Source: Rhodospirillaceae bacterium
GTDB taxonomy: Bacteria > Pseudomonadota > Alphaproteobacteria > Bin65
Length of the DNA: 64,000 bases
Direction of reading: 5' to 3'
Assembly (NCBI GenBank): GCA_028819475.1
Contig: JAPPLJ010000065.1
Span: 31,953 to 95,952 of the forward strand
The notes below the pieces were generated by a model. That model worked only from the letters and a program-made list of their open reading frames with translations, had not been told where the DNA came from and ran no database searches. This document shows, one piece after another, positions 11,168 to 18,631 of the stretch. Position 1 is the first letter of the stretch; every line of letters starts with the position of its first letter. The translations under genes and the position numbers were made by a program.

Positions 11168-12079
11168 ATGGACGACTTTACCTGGGGCCTGGTCCAGATC
11201 GTCGGGGTCCACACCATCCTGGGCCTGTCGGCCTATGTGATCCTTTTGACCGGCCAGGTCTCGATGGCCCAGGCCGGCTTCGTGGCGATCGGCGCCTATG
11301 TCGCCGGCATGCTCACGGTGCTCGCCGAATGGCACATCGTTCCGTCCATGATCACCGGCGGGCTCGCTGCGGCCGTGCTGGCCTGCATCGTCGGCTTCCC
11401 CGCGCTGCGGGTCCGCGGGCTCATGCTGGTCGTCGCGACCATCGCGTTCGGCGAATTCGTGCGCCTGTTCTGGTTCAACTTCGACTACCGGATCGCCAAG
11501 GGCGATATCATCGTCGGCCCGGAAGGCGGTGAGGGCTTCAAGCAGATCCGCTTCTTCCCGGAAAACGGATGGACGACCCAGGACGTTGCAGCCTTCATAT
11601 GGATTGTCGCCGCGATCATCCTGGCCACCCTTTGGTGGATGGACCGTTCGCGCGCCGGCAAGGTGCTGCGCGCAGTCGGCGAAGACGAGATGGCGGCCCA
11701 GAGCGTGGGCATCAACCTGACCGTGGTGAAGGTGTCCGCCTTTACCGCCGGCGGTTTCATCGCCGGGACCGCGGGCGCCCTGTATGCCCACTACACGACC
11801 CACATCGAGCATCTGAACTTCGACATCCTCATGGCGACTTTCGCGATCGCCTATCCGATCCTGGGCGGCCTCGCGAATGTCTGGGGTACGCTGTTCGCCG
11901 CGATCTTCATCCAGGTGATCGTTATCGAAGTGCTCCGCGACCTTGGCGACGTTCGAAACCTGATGTTCGGTGCGCTGATCATCCTGGTGATGAACTTCCT
12001 GCCCCGGGGCCTGTTCAGCGCCCAGGTGGTGCGCAAGCTGAAGGAATGGATCGGCGCCGGGAAGACGTCCGATGCTTGA
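11168..12079 (+). CDS. livM: Liv-type ABC permease LivM (set 1)
   Basis: 303-aa inner-membrane permease. SAYVILLTGQVSMAQAGFVAIGAY near the N-terminus and FDILMATFAIAYPILGGLANVWGT in the C-terminal half are LivM hallmarks. It overlaps the LivG start by 8 bp. It pairs with LivH to form the translocation channel. Confidence 0.93.
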   Translation: MDDFTWGLVQIVGVHTILGLSAYVILLTGQVSMAQAGFVAIGAYVAGMLTVLAEWHIVPSMITGGLAAAVLACIVGFPALRVRGLMLVVATIAFGEFVRLFWFNFDYRIAKGDIIVGPEGGEGFKQIRFFPENGWTTQDVAAFIWIVAAIILATLWWMDRSRAGKVLRAVGEDEMAAQSVGINLTVVKVSAFTAGGFIAGTAGALYAHYTTHIEHLNFDILMATFAIAYPILGGLANVWGTLFAAIFIQVIVIEVLRDLGDVRNLMFGALIILVMNFLPRGLFSAQVVRKLKEWIGAGKTSDA

Positions 12080-12833
12080 AGTCGCCAACCTCTCCAAACA
12101 TTTCGGCGGCGTGCGCGCCGTCGACGAACTGGACTTCACGGTCGAGGCCGGGGAAATCTTCGGCCTGATCGGCCCCAACGGTTCGGGCAAGAGCACGACC
12201 GTCAATATGATCGCCGGTATCTTCGCGCCGACCGACGGCAAGATCTTCTTCGACGGCGAGGACATCACGGAAGCGCCACCGCACGTCACGCTGCACGCCG
12301 GCATCGCGCGGACCTTCCAGAATATCCGCCTGTTCAACAACATGACGGTCTGGGAAAATCTCTGGGTCGCCCAGAACTCGGCCGAGCAGAAGCGGACCGG
12401 CAATCCGCTCGCGCGCTGGATGGGCGGGTCGCGACGCGCCGCCGCTGCGGTCGAGGACTATCTCGACTTTTCCAACCTCGCCCACAAGCGCGACGAACTG
12501 GCCGGCAACCTGGCTTTCGGCGAGCAGCGCCGGCTCGAGGTGGCCCGGGCGCTCGCTGCGCAGCCTAAATTCCTGCTGCTCGACGAGCCGGCCGCAGGCA
12601 TGAACCTGGAAGAGGTCAAGGAACTGGACGAGCGCCTGCGCGTGCTTCGGGACCGCGGCGTCACGATCCTGCTGGTCGAGCATGTCATGGAGCTGGTGAT
12701 GGAGGTCACGGACCGGATTGCCGTGCTCAATTTCGGCCGCAAGATCGCCGAGGGCACTCCGGCGGAGGTGCAACAGAACCAGGCCGTGATGGACGCCTAT
12801 CTCGGCGCCGGCGAAGGCGGGTCCGATGCTTGA
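12072..12833 (+). CDS. livG: Liv-type ABC ATPase LivG (set 1)
   Basis: 253-aa cytoplasmic ATPase. Walker A GPNGSGKST near residue 35, LivG-type insert with RTFQNIRLFNNMTVWEN, signature region NLAFGEQRRLEVARAL (the usual LivG variant of LSGGQ), and Walker B FLLLDEPAAGM. The switch histidine is in LLVEHVME. It overlaps both neighbours by 8 bp. Confidence 0.95.
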   Translation: MLEVANLSKHFGGVRAVDELDFTVEAGEIFGLIGPNGSGKSTTVNMIAGIFAPTDGKIFFDGEDITEAPPHVTLHAGIARTFQNIRLFNNMTVWENLWVAQNSAEQKRTGNPLARWMGGSRRAAAAVEDYLDFSNLAHKRDELAGNLAFGEQRRLEVARALAAQPKFLLLDEPAAGMNLEEVKELDERLRVLRDRGVTILLVEHVMELVMEVTDRIAVLNFGRKIAEGTPAEVQQNQAVMDAYLGAGEGGSDA

Positions 12834-13539
12834 GATCACGGATATCGTCACCTCCTACGGCAAGATCGAGGCGCTGAAAGGGGTTTCCCTTTCCGTTGCG
12901 CCTGGCAAGATCACCTGCCTGCTCGGCCCGAACGGCGCCGGCAAGACCACGACGATGATGACCGTCTCCGGCCTGCTGAAGCCGCGCCGCGGGAACATCA
13001 CGTTCGAAGAGCGGAACATCACCGGGCGCGATCCCGGCCATATCGTGCAGAGCGGTATCGCCCTGGTCCCGGAAAACCGGCTGGTCTTCCCGGACATGAC
13101 GGTTCACGACAATCTGCGCACCGGCGCCTACAGCCGTTCGGACAACGAGATCGAAGACGATATCGAGCACATGTTCGAACGGTTCCCGCGCTTGCACGAG
13201 CGCCAGTTGCAGCATGCCGGGACGCTTTCGGGCGGCGAACAGCAGATGCTGGCGGTCGCCCGCGCCCTGATGGCCCGGCCCAAGCTGCTGCTGATGGACG
13301 AGCCGTCGCTCGGCCTCGCGCCGCTGATCGTCGAGGAGATTTTCCGGATCATCCGCGATCTCAACGCCGAAGGTGTGTCGATCTTCCTCGTCGAGCAGAA
13401 TGTCCACCAGGCGCTCAAGGTGGCCCACCATTTCTACCTGCTGGAACAGGGCCGCGTGACCTTCGGCGGATCGCCCGGCGACCTCGAGGAAGACGAGGTG
13501 ATCCAGCGGGCCTATCTGGGGTCGGCCGAACAGACATAG
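12826..13539 (+). CDS. livF: Liv-type ABC ATPase LivF (set 1)
   Basis: 237-aa ATPase partner of LivG. Walker A GPNGAGKTT, signature LSGGEQQML, Walker B LLMDEPSLGLAP and switch FLVEQNVHQAL are all present. It is the last gene of set 1, with 64 bp between it and the next permease. Confidence 0.95.
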   Translation: MLEITDIVTSYGKIEALKGVSLSVAPGKITCLLGPNGAGKTTTMMTVSGLLKPRRGNITFEERNITGRDPGHIVQSGIALVPENRLVFPDMTVHDNLRTGAYSRSDNEIEDDIEHMFERFPRLHERQLQHAGTLSGGEQQMLAVARALMARPKLLLMDEPSLGLAPLIVEEIFRIIRDLNAEGVSIFLVEQNVHQALKVAHHFYLLEQGRVTFGGSPGDLEEDEVIQRAYLGSAEQT

Positions 13540-13570
13540 CGCGGGCGCAGCCCCGGGGGATGGGGAGTAG

Positions 13571-13599
13571 CCGGCGGGGAGAAACCGGCGGGGGAGAAA
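13571..13599 (+). repeat. Tandem duplication upstream of second livH
   Basis: Two near-identical units, ccggcggggagaaa (13571-13584) and ccggcgggggagaaa (13585-13599), carry two copies of a GGGGAG Shine-Dalgarno-like motif directly before the non-standard start at 13604. Confidence 0.6.
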
Positions 13600-13603
13600 C
13601 CGG

Positions 13604-14503
13604 ATTCTCGATTTCATCCAGAACACCCTCGACGGCATTACCGTAGGTTCGGGTTACGCCCTGCTTGCCATCGGCTTCACGCTGATTTTCGGCGTCCTGC
13701 GCCGCCTCAACCTGTCCTACGGCCCGTCGATCATGGTCGGCGTGTTCTTCGGGACCTTCCTGTTCCTCCAGTTCCAGGCCGGCTGGTACTCCGTGCTGGT
13801 GGCGACCGTCTTGGGCGCGGTGATCGCCGGCGCCTATGTCGAACGCCTGTGCTTCTGGGCGATCAAGAAGGGCGCGGCTGTGGCCTCGATGGTCTCGAGC
13901 TTCGCCGTCTGGATGCAGCTCGAAGAGGCCGTCACCATCGCCTTTCCCGACCGGACCTACGAATTTCCCGCGCTGGGCGATTTCGAGCTCATCGAGCTGG
14001 GAGAGCTTTCGGTCCGCCAGGAGCACCTGATCATGCTGGGCATCGCGGCGCTCCTCGTCTTCGCGCTGCACCAGCTGCTCTTCCGCACGCGCTTCGGTCT
14101 GGCAGTGCGGGCGGTCTCCGAGGATCCCGATGCCGCGCTCTTCATGGGCGTCAACACCGGGCGGGTGATCTTTCTCGCCTTCATCCTGGCGTCGGCTATC
14201 GGCGGCGTCGCCGGCTACTTCATCATGGCGACCGAAGAGGTCATCACGCCGAAATTCGGCCTGCAGGCGACCTTCAAGGGGCTGATCGCCATGATGCTGG
14301 GCGGCATGGGATCGGTGCCGGGCGCCATCGCCGGCGGGCTGCTGCTCGGCGTCGTCGAGAAACAGGCGGAGTGGTATGCCGGCGCGGTCTGGCGCGACAT
14401 CGCCGCCTTCATGCTGCTGTTCGTGTTCCTGATCTTCCGGCCGGGCGGCCTGCTCGCGCAAGGGGCGGCGGCCCGCGACCTGGCCGCGCTCAGGCGGGTG
14501 TAG
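13604..14503 (+). CDS. livH: Liv-type ABC permease LivH (set 2), apparent ATT start
   Basis: 299-aa LivH permease if started at ATT 13604. The frame has a TAG stop at 13568-13570 and no ATG, GTG or TTG until 13733, yet the residues before 13733 are plainly family N-terminus: LDFIQNTLDGITVGSGYALL, then AIGFTLIFGVLRRLN. Starting at 13733 would delete the first membrane span. A GGGGGAG motif lies 7-8 bp before the ATT, so translation from ATT (or an ATG-to-ATT change that weakens the gene) fits best. The C-terminal half has the usual FKGLIAMMLGGMGSVPGAI loop. Confidence 0.8.
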   Translation: MLDFIQNTLDGITVGSGYALLAIGFTLIFGVLRRLNLSYGPSIMVGVFFGTFLFLQFQAGWYSVLVATVLGAVIAGAYVERLCFWAIKKGAAVASMVSSFAVWMQLEEAVTIAFPDRTYEFPALGDFELIELGELSVRQEHLIMLGIAALLVFALHQLLFRTRFGLAVRAVSEDPDAALFMGVNTGRVIFLAFILASAIGGVAGYFIMATEEVITPKFGLQATFKGLIAMMLGGMGSVPGAIAGGLLLGVVEKQAEWYAGAVWRDIAAFMLLFVFLIFRPGGLLAQGAAARDLAALRRV

Positions 14504-14526
14504 GGCGACAGGCGCAGGGCCGGGTC

Positions 14527-15450
14527 ATGGACGACCATGTCATCACGGTGCTGAACAATATCGGCGGATTTTCGTTCATCGCGCTGTCCGCCTATCTGCT
14601 TCTGCTCAGCGGCGAGATTTCCTTCGGCCAGCAGGCGTTCTACGGCATCGGCGCCTATGCCTCCGGGGTCATGACGGCCATGTTCGGCATGAGCTTCTGG
14701 CTCGCCCTGCCGCTCGCCATGATCGTTTCGGGGCTGGCGGCGGCCCTCGTCGGCGGCCTGACGCTGCGCCTGCGCGGCCTCTATTTCGCCATCGCGACCC
14801 TTGCGTTTGCGGAAACGATCCGCCTGATCCTGGTCGCGACCACCTGGCAGGTCGAGGTCGACGGCGAACCGGTCGGCCCGAACGGCTCGGAAGGGCTCGG
14901 CAACATCCGCTGGGGCTTCGACAACGAATACGAGCCGGTCGACTTCCTGTGGATGATCTACGGCTCGCTGGGCATCGTGCTGCTTCTCTTCTTCCTGATG
15001 GAGCGCAGCCGCCTCGGCTCGATCGTCCGGACCATCGGGGCGGACCGGCTGCTGGCCGAGACCCAGGGCATCAACGTGACGCGGTACAAGATCCTGGTGG
15101 CGGGGCTTGCCGGCGCCATTGCGGCGATCGGCGGCGCCTTCTACGCCCATATCCAGACGACCGTTTATCCCGAGAATTTCGATGTCATGCTCGGCGTGCA
15201 CAGCCTCGCCTACGGGCTGATCGGCGGCCTCGGCACGGCGGTCGGACCGATCCTCGGCGTGCTGCTCGACGTCGGGTTTCTCGAAGCCGTCGAATGGGTC
15301 CAGGGCTACCGGATGATCGTGTTCGGCGGACTCGTGGCCGTCCTTCTGATCTTCATGCCGCGCGGGATCCTCGACGAGCGCCGCGTGCACCGGCTGCGGA
15401 CGATGCTGCGCGGATGGCGGGCCGAAACCCATGGCGCTGCTGGAAATTAG
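14527..15450 (+). CDS. livM: Liv-type ABC permease LivM (set 2)
   Basis: 307-aa membrane permease with LSAYLLLLSGEISFGQQAFYGIGAY, the LRGLYFAIATLAFAETIRL segment and the VMLGVHSLAYGLIGGLGTAVGP loop, all LivM features. The last 20 bp overlap the LivG gene that follows, an unusually long overlap that suggests coupling. Confidence 0.93.
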   Translation: MDDHVITVLNNIGGFSFIALSAYLLLLSGEISFGQQAFYGIGAYASGVMTAMFGMSFWLALPLAMIVSGLAAALVGGLTLRLRGLYFAIATLAFAETIRLILVATTWQVEVDGEPVGPNGSEGLGNIRWGFDNEYEPVDFLWMIYGSLGIVLLLFFLMERSRLGSIVRTIGADRLLAETQGINVTRYKILVAGLAGAIAAIGGAFYAHIQTTVYPENFDVMLGVHSLAYGLIGGLGTAVGPILGVLLDVGFLEAVEWVQGYRMIVFGGLVAVLLIFMPRGILDERRVHRLRTMLRGWRAETHGAAGN

Positions 15451-16192
15451 CGGGATCGGCCGGCGGTTCGGCGCGGTCGAGGCGCTTGACGCGATCGACC
15501 TCAGTGTCGAGGAAGGCGAAGTCTTCGGGCTGATCGGGCCGAACGGCTCCGGCAAGACCACCCTGTTCAACGTGCTGACCGGAGTCTATCCGCCGAGCGC
15601 GGGGGAAATCCGCCTGGACGGCGCGCCGATCGGCGGTGTCCGGCCCGAGCGCATCGCCGGAATGGGCCTCGCCCGCACATTTCAGAATTTGCGCCTGGTC
15701 CCGCATATGAGCGCCTTCGACAATGTCTGGCTGGCCCAGCACCGGCGCCCCGGCATGGGGATGCGCGATATCCTCGCCGTCGGCGGACGCAAGGAGCGCG
15801 CGCGCCGCGGCGAGGTCGAGGCGCTGCTGGAACAGACCGGCCTGGCCGCCCGGCGCGATACCTTCGCCGGCGACCTGCCCCTGCCCGACCAGCGCCGGCT
15901 GGAGATCGCCCGGGCCCTGGTCCGCCAGCCGCGGCTGCTGCTGCTCGACGAACCGGCCGGCGGCATGACACCGCTGGAAACCCGCGAGATGGCCGACCTG
16001 ATCCGCACGGTGGCGGCGCCGGGACGGACGCTGATCGTGATCGAGCACAAGATGGACCTGATCGCCGAAATCTGCGACCGGCTGTGCGTGCTCGATTTCG
16101 GCCGCAAGATCGCCGAGGGCCCGCCCGGCCGCGTGCTCAGCGACCCGAAAGTCCTCGACGTCTATCTCGGCCGCGAGGACGGCGATGATTGA
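15431..16192 (+). CDS. livG: Liv-type ABC ATPase LivG (set 2)
   Basis: 253-aa ATPase with Walker A GPNGSGKTT, RTFQNLRLVPHMSAFDN and Walker B LLLLDEPAGGMTP. The ABC signature is degenerate even for LivG: DLPLPDQRRLEIARAL, where LivG usually has LSYGEQRRLE. Hydrolysis may rely mainly on the intact LivF signature, as in asymmetric ABC pairs; that is inference. It overlaps LivF by 8 bp. Confidence 0.93.
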   Translation: MALLEISGIGRRFGAVEALDAIDLSVEEGEVFGLIGPNGSGKTTLFNVLTGVYPPSAGEIRLDGAPIGGVRPERIAGMGLARTFQNLRLVPHMSAFDNVWLAQHRRPGMGMRDILAVGGRKERARRGEVEALLEQTGLAARRDTFAGDLPLPDQRRLEIARALVRQPRLLLLDEPAGGMTPLETREMADLIRTVAAPGRTLIVIEHKMDLIAEICDRLCVLDFGRKIAEGPPGRVLSDPKVLDVYLGREDGDD

Positions 16193-16904
16193 GGTCCGCA
16201 GCCTCGCCGTCAGCTACGGCAACATCAGGGCGGTGCTGGGCATCGACCTGGACGTCGCGGCGGGCGAGATCGTCGCCCTGATCGGCGCCAACGGCGCCGG
16301 CAAGAGCTCGACCCTCCGGGCGATCTCGGGCATCGAGAAGCCGACCGGGGGCACGATCCGTTTCGAGGGCCGGGACATCGCCGGCCGCCCGCCGCACGAG
16401 ATCATCGCCGCCGGGATCACCCAGGTGCCGGAAGGCCGCCAGATCTTCGGCCGGCTGAGCGTGCGCGAGAACCTCCGCCTCGGCGCCTATCTGCGTTCGG
16501 CCGACGAGATTGACGCCGCCATCGCCGAGGTCGCCGCCCTTTTTCCGATCCTGCAGGACCGGCTGGATGCGCCGGGCTCGGAACTTTCCGGGGGTCAGGC
16601 GCAAATGCTGGCGCTGGCCCGCGGCGTGATCGCCCGGCCGCGCCTCCTGATGCTGGACGAGCCGACGCTCGGTCTGGCGCCCAAGACGGCGGGCGAAATC
16701 TTCGCGATCATTCGCCGGCTGCGCGCCGACGGTCTGACGATCATGCTGGTGGAACAGAATCTGCGCCAGGCCCTGAAAATCGCGGACCGCGCCTATGTGC
16801 TGGAGAGCGGCCGGATCGTCCTGCAGGGCACGGCCGCCGAACTGGCCGCCGACCGCCGTCTTCACGACGCCTATCTCGGCGTCAGCAGGGAGGATTTATC
16901 ATGA
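16185..16904 (+). CDS. livF: Liv-type ABC ATPase LivF (set 2)
   Basis: 239-aa ATPase. Walker A GANGAGKSS, signature LSGGQAQML, Walker B LMLDEPTLGLAP and switch MLVEQNLRQAL are intact. The 3' end overlaps the small exported protein gene by 4 bp (ATGA). Confidence 0.95.
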   Translation: MIEVRSLAVSYGNIRAVLGIDLDVAAGEIVALIGANGAGKSSTLRAISGIEKPTGGTIRFEGRDIAGRPPHEIIAAGITQVPEGRQIFGRLSVRENLRLGAYLRSADEIDAAIAEVAALFPILQDRLDAPGSELSGGQAQMLALARGVIARPRLLMLDEPTLGLAPKTAGEIFAIIRRLRADGLTIMLVEQNLRQALKIADRAYVLESGRIVLQGTAAELAADRRLHDAYLGVSREDLS

Positions 16905-17269
16905 GATTCGTTCTTGCGGGTTTGGCCGCCGCCGCCCTTGTGACGGGCCCGGCTCTTGCGAAGGAGCGGGCCGCGGTGAAGATCGAGTGCAAGGAAACCG
17001 AGACGAGCCTGGTCTACGACTGCATGCTGCACCTGAGCGGCAAGAAGAGCGAGAAGCCTGTCGAAGGCGCCAGGGTGGCCGTGAAACCCGACATGCCGAC
17101 CATGCCCGGCGCCCACAATATCCGCGCGTCGACCGCAACCCCGGCCGGCACGCCCGGCGCCTACGGCTTCCGGATGAAGCTGGACATGTACGGCATCTGG
17201 GCCCTGAAGGTGACCGTCACCGGCCCGCTGCGCGACATCGTCGTGCAGAAGATCGAGTTCCGGAAATAG
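16901..17269 (+). CDS. Small exported YtkA/FixH-like protein
   Basis: 122-aa protein with a signal peptide (RFVLAGLAAAALVTGPALA, cleavage after about residue 20). The mature part has VAVKPDMPTMPGAHNI, GAYGFRMKLDMYGIWALKVTV and a terminal beta-strand, resembling the immunoglobulin-like YtkA/FixH fold, which is found with metal or copper handling and oxidase assembly proteins. It is translationally coupled to the second livF, so it is co-expressed with the transporter. Whether it helps capture the ligand or simply rides the operon is unknown. Confidence 0.7.
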   Translation: MRFVLAGLAAAALVTGPALAKERAAVKIECKETETSLVYDCMLHLSGKKSEKPVEGARVAVKPDMPTMPGAHNIRASTATPAGTPGAYGFRMKLDMYGIWALKVTVTGPLRDIVVQKIEFRK

Positions 17270-17303
17270 CCGCCGGCCCAAAACCGCCGGGCGCTGCCGC
17301 GGC

Positions 17304-17549
17304 TCAACCGGAATAGAATTTGCGCTGTAATTCCGCGCTATCGATGAACCGGGAAGCCTGCCGGTAGATCGCCCGGATCGTGCCGACCTGCAATTCGGCG
17401 TGGACCGGAACCGTCAACACCTGCCGTTGCCCCGATGCCGTCACCCGCACCAGCTTGGCGTGGCTGCCACGGATCGAAACGATCTCGAAACCGAAGCCGC
17501 GGAGGATGCGCAGCACCGCCCGCGAAGTCAGCCGCCTCAGGCGCGCCAT
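17304..17549 (-). CDS. hicA: HicA-type mRNA interferase toxin
   Basis: 81-aa HicA-fold toxin. The N-terminal MARLRRLTSRAVLRILRGFGF and the catalytic-histidine segment IRGSHAKLVR are present, followed by QVLTVPVHAELQVGTIRAIYRQA. It overlaps the upstream HicB-type gene by 13 bp. Unusually for a HicA/HicB pair, the antitoxin precedes the toxin. Confidence 0.88.
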   Translation of the reverse strand: MARLRRLTSRAVLRILRGFGFEIVSIRGSHAKLVRVTASGQRQVLTVPVHAELQVGTIRAIYRQASRFIDSAELQRKFYSG

Positions 17550-18133
17550 TCGGGAGCGAAGGCGGAGGTTTCGTAACTGACCACGAGACGCGGCGCCGGG
17601 GAGAGGCCGGTCCGCGCAAGTTCTTCCTCGTCGAGATGGAGCGCCAACGCGCTTCGCAGGTTCGCCAGCGTTTCATCGAGCGACCGGCCCTGCGTTACGA
17701 CCGCGACTTCGAGGCATTCGACGACGAACCATCCCTCGCTCTCTGCGACGACGGCGTGGATCGCCGACATGCCCTCGCTTTGCGCCGAATCGCGCGCTGT
17801 GAGCGGATCGCCCGTTCGGTCGCCGGTTGCGGACCGGTCATAGGTTACCGGGCCGCCGGGCGCGCTTCCGCGATACGCCGGCAGGATCTCGTAGACGCCC
17901 CTGCGCACCCGGCGGAAATAAGGCCAGCGGTGGGCATGATTCTCCGGCGCGTTCTCGCAACACCGGCTGGCGACATGCGTGCGGACCGAGCGTTCGTTCA
18001 GGTGGGAAAGAGCGCGAACGACATCGACAAGCCTGAATGTCCAATCCGCCGTCCCGCACAAGAGTTGCGCCGCGGCGAGCACCTCGGCATGGATCGGCGG
18101 GTTCCGGGTTCCGGTTCCGATGCGATCGGCCAT
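17537..18133 (-). CDS. hicB: HicB-type antitoxin with N-terminal winged-helix-like domain
   Basis: 198-aa protein read from ATG 18133, which has a clear GGAGG 4 bp upstream. Residues 1-95 form a domain with FRLVDVVRALSHLNERSVRTHVASRCCENAPENHAHRWPYF in pieces typical of winged-helix DUF7669-like proteins. Residues 122-198 are a HicB partial RNase-H fold (MSAIHAVVAESEGWFVVECL, VTQGRSLDETLANL). The HicB part alone could start at an internal ATG (17770), but its ribosome site is weaker. The winged helix would supply the DNA-binding function that many HicB proteins carry at the C-terminus. The downstream HicA overlaps. Confidence 0.75.
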   Translation of the reverse strand: MADRIGTGTRNPPIHAEVLAAAQLLCGTADWTFRLVDVVRALSHLNERSVRTHVASRCCENAPENHAHRWPYFRRVRRGVYEILPAYRGSAPGGPVTYDRSATGDRTGDPLTARDSAQSEGMSAIHAVVAESEGWFVVECLEVAVVTQGRSLDETLANLRSALALHLDEEELARTGLSPAPRLVVSYETSAFAPEWRA

Positions 18134-18169
18134 AACGCCTCCGGTCGAAAGGAAAACTGAACCCGCATT

Positions 18170-18197
18170 ATTTACAACATGTAATATAAATTTACAA
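18170..18197 (-). promoter_or_regulatory. Operator/promoter of the hicB-hicA operon
   Basis: An AT-rich island in GC-rich DNA. On the minus strand TTGTAA and TAAATA are 17 bp apart, a good -35/-10 pair. The direct repeat atttacaa occurs at 18170-18177 and 18190-18197, covering both boxes, and the inverted repeat ttacaacatgtaa lies between. This fits autoregulation by the winged-helix antitoxin (inferred). Confidence 0.55.
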
Positions 18198-18263
18198 GTC
18201 ACCGGCCGGCCCGGTCGTGCACCGGTTTGGATTTCAGCATCGGCCGGAGCCGATCCCTTATCC

Positions 18264-18394
18264 GTCATTTCGACCGCAGCCCCGGATTCATCCGGGGCGG
18301 AGCGGAGAAATCTTTCACCTGCGGAGCCCGGTCCAAGGCACTGATCTGGAAAGATTTCTCCGCTGCGCGGCAACGCCGCTCCGGTCGAAATGAC
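18264..18394. repeat. Dispersed inverted-repeat element, copy 1
   Basis: Ends are inverted copies, gtcatttcgacc at 18264-18275 and ggtcgaaatgac at 18383-18394. Inside are a second inverted pair (ggagaaatctttc / gaaagatttctcc) and a small ccccggattcatccgggg hairpin. A further ggtcgaaatgac end occurs near 18420. A second copy lies at 29124-31692, split by an IS. The rest of the 18134-18631 gap shows no gene. Confidence 0.75.
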
Positions 18395-18631
18395 GGGTAG
18401 GGGGCGGCTGCGCCGCTCCGGTCGAAATGACGGGGCGGGGCGCGGAGGGGCGAGCGTTTTCGTGCCGCCGCACACTCTGTTCTTTCAAACCTACACACGA
18501 CCGGCCGGCTCGACTCTTCTCATTTGCCGAACCGGTCGGGGACCGGCGCCATACGCGCCCTTGCCCTTCCCGGCCGAAGGTGCGATTGCCGGCCCTGCCA
18601 CGTTTCCCGACGACCGACCCGAAGGGCGCCC

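Noticed and set aside
18264-18394. CRISPR array or small RNA gene
   Set aside because: The structure is one nested inverted repeat, not evenly spaced direct repeats with unique spacers; it is better explained as a dispersed repeat.
17537-18475. Full 312-codon frame upstream of the fused HicB
   Set aside because: The part before the ATG at 18133 runs through the dispersed repeat and the AT-rich promoter; the strong GGAGG site marks 18133 as the start.
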